Of a stretch of 64,000 bases of DNA, positions 34,030 to 46,264 are shown piece by piece. Location: assembly GCF_963259705.1 (NCBI RefSeq), contig NC_081841.1, forward strand, positions 119,111,033 through 119,175,032, read 5' to 3'. The position numbers and the translations under genes were made by a program. Positions within the stretch are counted from its first letter, which is position 1. Each line of letters starts with the position of its first letter. The notes beneath the pieces were generated by a model. It saw only the letters and a program-made list of their open reading frames with translations, was not told the origin of the DNA and did not search any database. The DNA comes from Myotis daubentonii (lineage: Eukaryota; Chordata; Mammalia; Chiroptera; Vespertilionidae).

Positions 34030-36322
34030 AACACGAGTAAATAGAATCTAAATTAGTTTAATGCCGAATTCAATTACCCAGATTACAAGTATAAAGCTCT
34101 GAAGTTTTGAGAATTCTGATAATATTAACAACCCCGGGTATTTTATGTGGCGTTTTCACAAAAATGTCATTTCCAACAGGAAGAATTCCTGTTTATAGAG
34201 TTCAGAAGTTCTGTATAAAGCTTACAAATGAGGAGTGTACTGTTTATGTTTAACATTGAGACTTAATTGGCCTGGCGTTTTTTGACTGAAACAGTTTATA
34301 TCCTGAAGGTTCTAGAATATACTCCTAAGAAAAATGTCAAATAGTGGTAAAACTCTTAAAATACACAATTATATTCCAGGGAAATGAATATGAACTTGTA
34401 ACAAACAGTTGAAACACGAGTAAATAGAGTCTAACTCCATTTAATGCCGAGTTCATTTACCTAGACTACAGGTAGAAAGCTCTGAAATGACGCGAATTCT
34501 GATAATATTAACAACTCCGGCTATTTTAAGTGGCGTTTTCACGAAAATGTCATTTGCAACAGGAAGAATTCCTGTTTATAGAGCTCAGAAGTTCTGTATA
34601 AAGCTTTCAAATGAGGAGTGTACTGTTTATGTTTAACATTGAGACTTTTTTGGCGTGCCGTTTTTTGACAGAAACAGTTTACATTGAAGGTTCTAGTATA
34701 CACTTCTAAGAAATATGTCAAATTGTGGTAAAACTCTTAGAATACACAATTATATTCCCAGAAAATGAATATGAACGTGTAAGAAGCAGTTGAAACACAA
34801 GTAAATAGAATGTACCTACATTTAGTGCTGAGTTCAATTACTGACATTAGAGGTAGAAAGCTCTGAAATGACGAGAATTCTGATAATATTAACAACTCCC
34901 GCTATTTTAAGTGGCGTTTCCACGAAAATGTCATTTCCAACAGGAAGAATTCCTGTTTATAGAGCTCAGAAGTTCTGTATAAAGCTTTCAAATGAGGAGT
35001 GTACTGTTTATCTTTAACATTGAGACTTAATTGGCGTGCCGTTTTTTGACAGAAACAGTTTACATCCTGAAGGTTCTAGTATTCACTTCTAAGAAGTATG
35101 TCAAATTGTGGTAAAACTCTTAAAATACCCAATTATATTGCCGTGAAATGAATATGAACGTGTAAGAAGCAGTAGAAACACAAGTAAATAGAATCTAACT
35201 ACATTTACTGCCGAGTTCAATTACCGAGATTACAGGTAGAAAGCTATGAAATGACGCGAATTCTGATAATATTAACGACACCGGACATTTTATGTGGCAT
35301 TTTCACAAAAATGTCATTTCAAACAGGAACAATTCCTGTTTATAGAACTCAGAACTTTTGTTCAAGGCTTAAATGAGGAGAATACGGTTAATGTTTACAA
35401 TTGAGGGTGAATTGGCATGGCGTTATTTGACTGAAACAGTTTATATCGTGAAGGTTCTAGTATACACTTCAAGGGAAAACGTCAAATTGTGGTAAAACTC
35501 TTAAAATACACAATTATATTCCCAGAAAATGAATATGAACGTGTAAGAAGCAGTTGAAACACAAGTAAATAGAATGTACCTACATTTAGTGCTGAGTTCA
35601 ATTACTGACATTAGAGGTAGAAAGCTCTGAAATGACGAGAATTCTGATAATATTAACAACTCCCGCTATTTTAAGTGGCGTTTCCACAAAAATGTCATTT
35701 CAAACAGGAAGAATTCCTGTTTATAGAGCTCAGAAGTTCTGTATAAAGCTTTCAAATGAGGAATGTACTGTTTATGTTTAACATTGAGACTTAATTGGCG
35801 TGCCGTTTTTTGACAGAAACAGTTTACATCCTGAAGGTTCTAGTATTCACTTCTAAGAAGTATGTCAAATTGTGGTAAAACTCTTAAAATACCCAATTAT
35901 ATTCCAGGGAAATGAATATGAACGTGTAAGAAGCAGTTGAAACACAAGTAAATAGAATCTAACTACATTTAGTGCTGAGTTCAATTACTGACATTAGAGG
36001 TAGAAAGCTCTGAAATGACGAGATTCTGATAATATTAACAACTCCCGCTATTTTAAGTGGCGTTTCCACAAAAATGTCATTTCAAACAGGAAGAATTCCT
36101 GTTTATAGAGCTCAGAAGTTGTGTATAAAGCTTTTAAATGAGGAGTGTACTGTTTATGTTTAACATTGAGACTTAATTGGCCAGGCGTTTTTTGACTGAA
36201 ACAGTTTATACTGTGAAGGTTCTAGTATATACTTCTTAGGAAACTGTAAAAATGTGGTAAAACTCTTAAAATACACAATTATCTTTCAAGGAAATGATTA
36301 TGAACTTGTGAAAAACTGTTGA
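34030..36322 (+). repeat. HOR unit 18: A-B-C-D-C-E, 6 monomers
   Basis: Monomers start at 34030, 34413, 34794, 35177, 35558 and 35941. Total 2293 bp. A-B-C-D is a third copy of the unit 15/16 block. B is two bases short (ACATTGAAGG for ACATCCTGAAGG, near 34681-34690). The C at 35558 has a gamma body but ends AAGCAGTTG and is followed by E, so one D was lost with a switch in the last part of the monomer. Confidence 0.9.
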
Positions 36323-37088
36323 AACACGAGTAAATAGAATCTAAATTAGTTTAATGACGAATTCAATTACCCAGATTACAAGTATAAAGCTCTGAAGTTT
36401 TGAGAATTCTGATAATATTAACAACCCCGGGTATTTTATGTGGCGTTTTCACAAAAATGTCATTTCCAACAGGAAGAATTCCTGTTTATAGAGCTCAGAA
36501 GTTCTGTATAAAGCTTTCAAATGAGGAGTGTACTGTTTATGTTTAACATTGAGACTTATTTGGCGTGCCGTTTTTTGACAGAAACAGTTTACATCCTGAA
36601 GGTTCTAGTATACACTTCTAAGAAATATGTCAAATTGTGGTAAAACTCTTAGAATACACAATTATATTCCCAGAAAATGAATATGAACGTGTAAGAAGCA
36701 GTTGAAACACAAGTAAATAGAATGTACCTACATTTAGTGCTGAGTTCAATTACTGACATTAGAGGTAGAAAGCTCTGAAATGACGAGAATTCTGATAATA
36801 TTAACAACTCCCGCTATTTTAAGTGGCGTTTCCACAAAAATGTCATTTCAAACAGGAAGAATTCCTGTTTATAGAGCTCAGAAGTTGTGTATAAAGCTTT
36901 TAAATGAGGAGTGTACTGTTTATGTTTAACATTGAGACTTAATTGGCCAGGCGTTTTTTGACTGAAACAGTTTATACTGTGAAGGTTCTAGTATATACTT
37001 CTTAGGAAACTGTAAAAATGTGGTAAAACTCTTAAAATACACAATTATCTTTCAAGGAAATGATTATGAACTTGTGAAAAACTGTTGA
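36323..37088 (+). repeat. HOR unit 19: A(beta)-C dimer
   Basis: Monomers start at 36323 and 36706. Total 766 bp. Same structure as unit 12, 12237 bp upstream. A reads TTTAATGACGAATTC, a private change. Confidence 0.9.
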
Positions 37089-37853
37089 AACACGAGTAAA
37101 TAGAATCTAAATTAGTTTAATGCCGAATTCAATTACCCAGATTACAAGTATAAAGCTCTGAAGTTTTGAGAATTCTGATAATATTAACAACCCCGGGTAT
37201 TTTATGTGGCGTTTTAACAAAAATGTCATTTCCAACAGGAAGAATTCCTGTTTATAGAGCTCAGAAGTTCTGTATAAAGCTTTCAAATGAGGAGTGTACT
37301 GTTTATGTTTAACATTGAGACTTATTTGGCGTGCCGTTTTTTGACAGAAACAGTTTACATCCTGAAGGTTCTAGTATACACTTCTAAGAAATATGTCAAA
37401 TTGTGGTAAAACTCTTAGAATACACAATTATATTCCCAGAAAATGAATATGAACGTGTAAGAAGCAGTTGAAACACAAGTAAATAGAATGTACCTACATT
37501 TAGTGCTGAGTTCAATTACTGACATTAGAGGTAGAAAGCTCTGAAATGACGAGATTCTGATAATATTAACAACTCCCGCTATTTTAAGTGGCGTTTCCAC
37601 AAAAATGTCATTTCAAACAGGAAGAATTCCTGTTTATAGAGCTCAGAAGTTGTGTATAAAGCTTTTAAATGAGGAGTGTACTGTTTATGTTTAACATTGA
37701 GACTTAATTGGCCAGGCGTTTTTTGACTGAAACAGTTTATACTGTGAAGGTTCTAGTATATACTTCTTAGGAAACTGTAAAAATGTGGTAAAACTCTTAA
37801 AATACACAATTATCTTTCAAGGAAATGATTATGAACTTGTGAAAAACTGTTGA
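37089..37853 (+). repeat. HOR unit 20: A(beta)-C/E dimer
   Basis: Monomers start at 37089 and 37472. Total 765 bp. Same structure as unit 13. A reads CGTTTTAACAAAAATG. The second monomer mixes C (GAATGTACC) and E (GACGAGATTCTG) markers. Confidence 0.9.
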
Positions 37854-39765
37854 AACACGAGTAAATAGAATCTAAATTAGTTTAATGCCGAATTCAATTA
37901 CCCAGATTACAAGTATAAAGCTCTGAAGTTTTGAGAATTCTGATAATATTAACAACCCCGGATATTTTATGTGGCGTTTTCACAAAAATGTCATTTCCAA
38001 CAGGAAGAATTCCTGTTTATAGAGCTCAGAAGTTCTGTATAAAGCTTTCAAATGAGGAGTTTACTGTTTATGTTTAACATTGAGACTTAATTGGCCTGGC
38101 GTTTTTTGACTGAAACAGTTTATATCCTGAAGGTTCTAGAATATACTCCTAAGAAAAATGTCAAATAGTGGTAAAACTCTTAAAATACACAATTATATTC
38201 CAGGGAAATGAATATGAACTTGTAACAAACAGTTGAAACACGAGTAAATAGAGTCTAACTCCATTTAATGCCGAGTTCATTTACCTAGACTACAGGTAGA
38301 AAGCTCTGAAATGACGCGAATTCTGATAATATTAACAACTCCGGCTATTTTAAGTGGCGTTTTCACGAAAATGTCATTTGCAACAGGAAGAATTCCTGTT
38401 TATAGAGCTCAGAAGTTCTGTATAAAGCTTTCAAATGAGGAGTGTACTGTTTATGTTTAACATTGAGACTTTTTTGGCGTGCCGTTTTTTGACAGAAACA
38501 GTTTACATCCTGAAGGTTCTAGTATACACTTCTAAGAAATATGTCAAATTGTGGTAAAACTCTTAGAATACACAATTATATTCCCAGAAAATGAATATGA
38601 ACGTGTAAGAAGCAGTTGAAACACAAGTAAATAGAATGTACCTACATTTAGTGCTGAGTTCAATTACTGACATTAGAGGTAGAAAGCTCTGAAATGACGA
38701 GAATTCTGATAATATTAACAACTCCCGCTATTTTAAGTGGCGTTTCCACAAAAATGTCATTTCAAACAGGAAGAATTCCTGTTTATAGAGCTCAGAAGTT
38801 CTGTATAAAGCTTTCAAATGAGGAATGTACTGTTTATGTTTAACATTGAGACTTAATTGGCGTGCCGTTTTTTGACAGAAACAGTTTACATCCTGAAGGT
38901 TCTAGTATTCACTTCTAAGAAGTATGTCAAATTGTGGTAAAACTCTTAAAATACCCAATTATATTCCAGGGAAATGAATATGAACGTGTAAGAAGCAGTA
39001 GAAACACAAGTAAATAGAATCTAACTACATTTACTGCCGAGTTCAATTACCGAGATTACAGGTAGAAAGCTATGAAATGACGCGAATTCTGATAATATTA
39101 ACGACACCGGACATTTTATGTGGCATTTTCACAAAAATGTCATTTCAAACAGGAACAATTCCTGTTTATAGAACTCAGAACTTTTGTTCAAGGCTTAAAT
39201 GAGGAGAATACGGTTAATGTTTACAATTGAGGGTGAATTGGCATGGCGTTATTTGACTGAAACAGTTTATATCGTGAAGGTTCTAGTATACACTTCAAGG
39301 GAAAACGTCAAATTGTGGTAAAACTCTTAAAATACACAATTATATTCCCAGAAAATGAATATGAACGTGTAAGAAGCAGTTGAAACACAAGTAAATAGAA
39401 TCTAACTACATTTAGTGCTGAGTTCAATTACTGACATTAGAGGTAGAAAGCTCTGAAATGACGAGATTCTGATAATATTAACAACTCCCGCTATTTTCAG
39501 TGGCGTTTCCACAAAAATGTCATTTCAAACAGGAAGAATTCCTGTTTATAGAGCTCAGAAGTTGTGTATAAAGCTTTTAAATGAGGAGTGTACTGTTTAT
39601 GTTTAACATTGAGACTTAATTGGCCAGGCGTTTTTTGACTGAAACAGTTTATACTGTGAAGGTTCTAGTATATACTTCTTAGGAAACTGTAAAAATGTGG
39701 TAAAACTCTTAAAATACACAATTATCTTTCAAGGAAATGATTATGAACTTGTGAAAAACTGTTGA
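37854..39765 (+). repeat. HOR unit 21: A-B-C-D-E pentamer
   Basis: Monomers start at 37854, 38237, 38620, 39003 and 39384. Total 1912 bp. A has CCCCGGAT (shared with 2296) and GAGTTTACTG. B has TTTGCAACAGG; E has CTATTTTCAGTGG. Confidence 0.93.
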
Positions 39766-42441
39766 AACACGAGTAAATAGAATCTAAATTAGTTTAATGC
39801 CGAATTCAATTACCCAGATTACAAGTATAAAGCTCTGAAGTTTTGAGAATTCTGATAATATTAACAACCCCGGGTATTTTATGTGGCGTTTTCACAAAAA
39901 TGTCATTTCCAACAGGAAGAATTCCTGTTTATAGAGCTCAGAAGTTCTGTATAAAGCTTACAAATGAGGAGTGTACTGTTTATGTTTAACATTGAGACTT
40001 AATTGGCCTGGCGTTTTTTGACTGAAACAGTTTATATCCTGAAGGTTCTAGAATATACTCCTAAGAAAAATGTCAAATAGTGGTAAAACTCTTAAAATAC
40101 ACAATTATATTCCAGGGAAATGAATATGAACTTGTAACAAACAGTTGAAACACGAGTAAATAGAGTCTAACTCCATTTAATGCCGAGTTCATTTACCTAG
40201 ACTACAGGTAGAAAGCTCTGAAATGACGCGAATTCTGATAATATTAACAACTCCGGCTATTTTAAGTGGCGTTTTCACGAAAATGTCATTTGCAACAGGA
40301 AGAATTCCTGTTTATAGAGCTCAGAAGTTCTGTATAAAGCTTTCAAATGAGGAGTGTACTGTTTATGTTTAACATTGAGACTTTTTTGGCGTGCCGTTTT
40401 TTGACAGAAACAGTTTACATCGTGAAGGTTCTAGTATACACTTCTAAGAAATATGTCAAATTGTGGTAAAACTCTTAGAATACACAATTATATTCCCAGA
40501 AAATGAATATGAACGTGTAAGAAGCAGTTGAAACACAAGTAAATAGAATGTACCTACATTTAGTGCTGAGTTCAATTACTGACATTAGAGGTAGAAAGCT
40601 CTGAAATGACGAGAATTCTGATAATATTAACAACTCCCGCTATTTTAAGTGGCGTTTCCACAAAAATGTCATTTCAAACAGGAAGAATTCCTGTTTATAG
40701 AGCTCAGAAGTTCTGTATAAAGCTTTCAAATGAGGAATGTACTGTTTATGTTTAACATTGAGACTTAATTGGCGTGCCGTTTTTTGACAGAAACAGTTTA
40801 CATCCTGAAGGTTCTAGTATTCACTTCTAAGAAGTATGTCAAATTGTGGTAAAACTCTTAAAATACCCAATTATATTGCCGTGAAATGAATATGAACGTG
40901 TAAGAAGCAGTAGAAACACAAGTAAATAGAATCTAACTACATTTACTGCCGAGTTCAATTACCGAGATTACAGGTAGAAAGCTATGAAATGACGCGAATT
41001 CTGATAATATTAACGACACCGGACATTTTATGTGGCATTTTCACAAAAATGTCATTTCAAACAGGAACAATTCCTGTTTATAGAACTCAGAACTTTTGTT
41101 CAAGGCTTAAATGAGGAGAATACGGTTAATGTTTACAATTGAGGGTGAATTGGCATGGCGTTATTTGACTGAAACAGTTTATATCGTGAAGGTTCTAGTA
41201 TACACTTCAAGGGAAAACGTCAAATTGTGGTAAAACTCTTAAAATACACAATTATATTCCCAGAAAATGAATATGAACGTGTAAGAAGCAGTTGAAACAC
41301 AAGTAAATAGAATGTACCTACATTTAGTGCTGAGTTCAATTACTGACATTAGAGGTAGAAAGCTCTGAAATGACGAGAATTCTGATAATATTAACAACTC
41401 CCGCTATTTTAAGTGGCGTTTCCACAAAAATGTCATTTCAAACAGGAAGAATTCCTGTTTATAGAGCTCAGAAGTTCTGTATAAAGCTTTCAAATGAGGA
41501 ATGTACTGTTTATGTTTAACATTGAGACTTAATTGGCGTGCCGTTTTTTGACAGAAACAGTTTACATCCTGAAGGTTCTAGTATTCACTTCTAAGAAGTA
41601 TGTCAAATTGTGGTAAAACTCTTAAAATACCCAATTATATTGCCGTGAAATGAATATGAACGTGTAAGAAGCAGTAGAAACACAAGTAAATAGAATCTAA
41701 CTACATTTACTGCCGAGTTCAATTACCGAGATTACAGGTAGAAAGCTATGAAATGACGCGAATTCTGATAATATTAACGACACCGGACATTTTATGTGGC
41801 ATTTTCACAAAAATGTCATTTCAAACAGGAACAATTCCTGTTTATAGAACTCAGAACTTTTGTTCAAGGCTTAAATGAGGAGAATACGGTTAATGTTTAC
41901 AATTGAGGGTGAATTGGCATGGCGTTATTTGACTGAAACAGTTTATATCGTGAAGGTTCTAGTATACACTTCAAGGGAAAACGTCAAATTGTGGTAAAAC
42001 TCTTAAAATACACAATTATATTCCCAGAAAATGAATATGAACGTGTAAGAAGCAGTTGAAACACAAGTAAATAGAATCTAACTACATTTAGTGCTGAGTT
42101 CAATTACTGACATTAGAGGTAGAAAGCTCTGAAATGACGAGATTCTGATAATATTAACAACTCCCGCTATTTTCAGTGGCGTTTCCACAAAAATGTCATT
42201 TCAAACAGGAAGAATTCCTGTTTATAGAGCTCAGAAGTTGTGTATAAAGCTTTTAAATGAGGAGTGTACTGTTTATGTTTAACATTGAGACTTAATTGGC
42301 CAGGCGTTTTTTGACTGAAACAGTTTATACTGTGAAGGTTCTAGTATATACTTCTTAGGAAACTGTAAAAATGTGGTAAAACTCTTAAAATACACAATTA
42401 TCTTTCAAGGAAATGATTATGAACTTGTGAAAAACTGTTGA
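39766..42441 (+). repeat. HOR unit 22: A-B-C-D-C-D-E heptamer
   Basis: Monomers start at 39766, 40149, 40532, 40915, 41296, 41679 and 42060. Total 2676 bp. Both C monomers end in ATTGCCGTG, and the two C-D pairs look almost identical, suggesting a recent 764-bp duplication. B has ACATCGTGAAGG. Confidence 0.92.
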
Positions 42442-45400
42442 AACACGAGTAAATAGAATCTAAATTAGTTTAATGCCGAATTCAATTACCCAGATTACAA
42501 GTATAAAGCTCTGAAGTTTTGAGAATTCTGATAATATTAACAACCCCGGGTATTTTATGTGGCGTTTTCACAAAAATGTCATTTCCAACAGGAAGAATTC
42601 CTGTTTATTGAGCTCAGAAGTTCTGTATAAAGCTTACAAATGAGGAGTGTACTGTTTATGTTTAACATTGAGACTTAATTGGCCAGGCGTTTTTTGACTG
42701 AAACAGTTTATATCCTGAAGGTTCTAGAATATACTCCTAAGAAAAATGTCAAATAGTGGTAAAACTCTTAAAATACACAATTATATTCCAGGGAAATGAA
42801 TATGAACTTGTAACAAACAGTTGAAACACGAGTAAATAGAGTCTAACTCCATTTAATGCCGAGTTCATTTACCTAGACTACAGGTAGAAAGCTCTGAAAT
42901 GACGCGAATTCTGATAATATTAACAACTCCGGCTATTTTAAGTGGCGTTTTCACGAAAATGTCATTTGCAACAGGAAGAATTCCTGTTTATAGAGCTCAG
43001 AAGTTCTGTATAAAGCTTTCAAATGAGGAGTGTACTGTTTATGTTTAACATTGAGACTTTTTTGGCGTGCCGTTTTTTGACAGAAACAGTTTACATCCTG
43101 AAGGTTCTAGTATACACTTCTAAGAAATATGTCAAATTGTGGTAAAACTCTTAGAATACACAATTATATTCCCAGAAAATGAATATGAACGTGTAAGAAG
43201 CAGTTGAAACACAAGTAAATAGAATGTACCTACATTTAGTGCTGAGTTCAATTACTGACATTAGAGGTAGAAAGCTCTGAAATGACGAGAATTCTGATAA
43301 TATTAACAACTCCCGCTATTTTAAGTGGCGTTTCCACAAAAATGTCATTTCAAACAGGAAGAATTCCTGTTTATAGAGCTCAGAAGTTCTGTATAAAGCT
43401 TTCAAATGAGGAATGTACTGTTTATGTTTAACATTGAGACTTAATTGGCGTGCCGTTTTTTGACAGAAACAGTTTACATCCTGAAGGTTCTAGTATTCAC
43501 TTCTAAGAAGTATGTCAAATTGTGGTAAAACTCTTAAAATACCCAATTATATTGCCGTGAAATGAATATGAACGTGTAAGAAGCAGTAGAAACGCAAGTA
43601 AATAGAATCTAACTACATTTACTGCCGAGTTCAATTACCGAGATTACAGGTAGAAAGCTATGAAATGACGCGAATTCTGATAATATTAACGACACCGGAC
43701 ATTTTATGTGGCATTTTCACAAAAATGTCATTTCAAACAGGAACAATTCCTGTTTATAGAACTCAGAACTTTTGTTCAAGGCTTAAATGAGGAGAATACG
43801 GTTAATGTTTACAATTGAGGGTGAATTGGCATGGCGTTATTTGACTGAAACAGTTTATATCGTGAAGGTTCTAGTATACACTTCAAGGGAAAACGTCAAA
43901 TTGTGGTAAAACTCTTAAAATACACAATTATATTCCCAGAAAATGAATATGAACGTGTAAGAAGCAGTTGAAACACAAGTAAATAGAATGTACCTACATT
44001 TAGTGCTGAGTTCAATTACTGACATTAGAGGTAGAAAGCTCTGAAATGACGAGAATTCTGATAATATTAACAACTCCCGCTATTTTAAGTGGCGTTTCCA
44101 CAAAAATGTCATTTCAAACAGGAAGAATTCCTGTTTATAGAGCTCAGAAGTTCTGTATAAAGCTTTCAAATGAGGAATGTACTGTTTATGTTTAACATTG
44201 AGACTTAATTGGCGTGCCGTTTTTTGACAGAAACAGTTTACATCCTGAAGGTTCTAGTATTCACTTCTAAGAAGTATGTCAAATTGTGGTAAAACTCTTA
44301 AAATACCCAATTATATTGCCGTGAAATGAATATGAACGTGTAAGAAGCAGTAGAAACGCAAGTAAATAGAATCTAACTACATTTACTGCCGAGTTCAATT
44401 ACCGAGATTACAGGTAGAAAGCTATGAAATGACGCGAATTCTGATAATATTAACGACACCGGACATTTTATGTGGCATTTTCACAAAAATGTCATTTCAA
44501 ACAGGAACAATTCCTGTTTATAGAACTCAGAACTTTTGTTCAAGGCTTAAATGAGGAGAATACGGTTAATGTTTACAATTGAGGGTGAATTGGCATGGCG
44601 TTATTTGACTGAAACAGTTTATATCGTGAAGGTTCTAGTATACACTTCAAGGGAAAACGTCAAATTGTGGTAAAACTCTTAAAATACACAATTATATTCC
44701 CAGAAAATGAATATGAACGTGTAAGAAGCAGTTGAAACACAAGTAAATAGAATGTACCTACATTTAGTGCTGAGTTCAATTACTGACATTAGAGGTAGAA
44801 AGCTCTGAAATGACGAGAATTCTGATAATATTAACAACTCCCGCTATTTTAAGTGGCGTTTCCACAAAAATGTCATTTCAAACAGGAAGAATTCCTGTTT
44901 ATAGAGCTCAGAAGTTCTGTATAAAGCTTTCAAATGAGGAATGTACTGTTTATGTTTAACATTGAGACTTAATTGGCGTGCCGTTTTTTGACAGAAACAG
45001 TTTACATCCTGAAGGTTCTAGTATTCACTTCTAAGAAGTATGTCAAATTGTGGTAAAACTCTTAAAATACCCAATTATATTCCAGGGAAATGAATATGAA
45101 CGTGTAAGAAGCAGTAGAAACACAAATAAATAGAATCTAACTACATTTACTGCCGAGTTCAATTACCGAGATTACAGGTAGAAAGCTATGAAATGACGCG
45201 AATTCTGATAATATTAACGACACCGGACATTTTATGTGGCATTTTCACAAAAATGTCATTTCAAACAGGAACAATTCCTGTTTATAGAACTCAGAACTTT
45301 TGTTCAAGGCTTAAATGAGGAGAATACGGTTAATGTTTACAATTGAGGGTGAATTGGCATGGCGTTATTTGACTGAAACAGTTTATATCGTGAAGGTTCT

Positions 45401-45881
45401 AGTATACACTTCAAGGGAAAACGTCAAATTGTGGTAAAACTCTTAAAATACACAATTATATTCCCAGAAAATGAATATGAACGTGTAAGAAGCAGTTGAA
45501 ACACAAGTAAATAGAATCTAACTACATTTAGTGCTGAGTTCAATTACTGACATTAGAGGTAGAAAGCTCTGAAATGACGAGATTCTGATAATATTAACAA
45601 CTCCCGCTATTTTAAGTGGCGTTTCCACAAAAATGTCATTTCAAACAGGAAGAATTCCTGTTTATAGAGCTCAGAAGTTGTGTATAAAGCTTTTAAATGA
45701 GGAGTGTACTGTTTATGTTTAACATTGAGACTTAATTGGCCAGGCGTTTTTTGACTGAAACAGTTTATACTGTGAAGGTTCTAGTATATACTTCTTAGGA
45801 AACTGTAAAAATGTGGTAAAACTCTTAAAATACACAATTATCTTTCAAGGAAATGATTATGAACTTGTGAAAAACTGTTGA
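42442..45881 (+). repeat. HOR unit 23: A-B-(C-D)x3-E, 9 monomers
   Basis: Monomers start at 42442, 42825, 43208, 43591, 43972, 44355, 44736, 45119 and 45500. Total 3440 bp, the longest regular unit. A has TTTATTGAGCTC and GGCCAGGCG. The first two D monomers (43591, 44355) both begin AAACGCAAG and both preceding C monomers end ATTGCCGTG, so the first two C-D pairs are fresh duplicates. The third D begins ACACAAATAAATAG. Confidence 0.92.
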
Positions 45882-46264
45882 AACACGAGTAAATAGAATC
45901 TAAATTAGTTTAATGCCGAATTCAATTACCCAGATTACAAGTATAAAGCTCTGAAGTTTTGAGAATTCTGATAATAATAACAACCCCGGGTATTTTATGT
46001 GGCGTTTTCACAAAAATGTCATTTCCAACAGGAAGAATTCCTGTTTATAGAGCTCAGAAGTTCTGTATAAAGCTTTCAAATGAGGAGTGTACTGTTTATG
46101 TTTAACATTGAGACTTTTTTGGCGTGCCGTTTTTTGACAGAAACAGTTTACATCCTGAAGGTTCTAGTATACACTTCTAAGAAATATGTCAAATTGTGGT
46201 AAAACTCTTAGAATACACAATTATATTCCCAGAAAATGAATATGAACGTGTAAGAAGCAGTTGA
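45882..46264 (+). repeat. Hybrid monomer A/B-beta, B-skipping
   Basis: The A front has ATAATAATAAC and CCCCGGGT; the back half is true beta with ACTTTTTTGGCGTGCC, unlike the ACTTATTTGG of the other A/beta hybrids. The related unit 29 at 57351 keeps A-alpha and B intact, so this looks like a one-monomer (383-bp) deletion between A and B. Confidence 0.9.

Noticed and set aside
34539..34721. Minus-strand reading frame of 60 codons
   Set aside because: It depends on the two-base deletion near 34684 in a single B monomer; every other B has it interrupted.
45119..45140. Polyadenylation signal AATAAA, also near 56592
   Set aside because: It arises from one G-to-A change in two related D monomers. 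With no transcript evidence it is useful only as a marker of shared descent.
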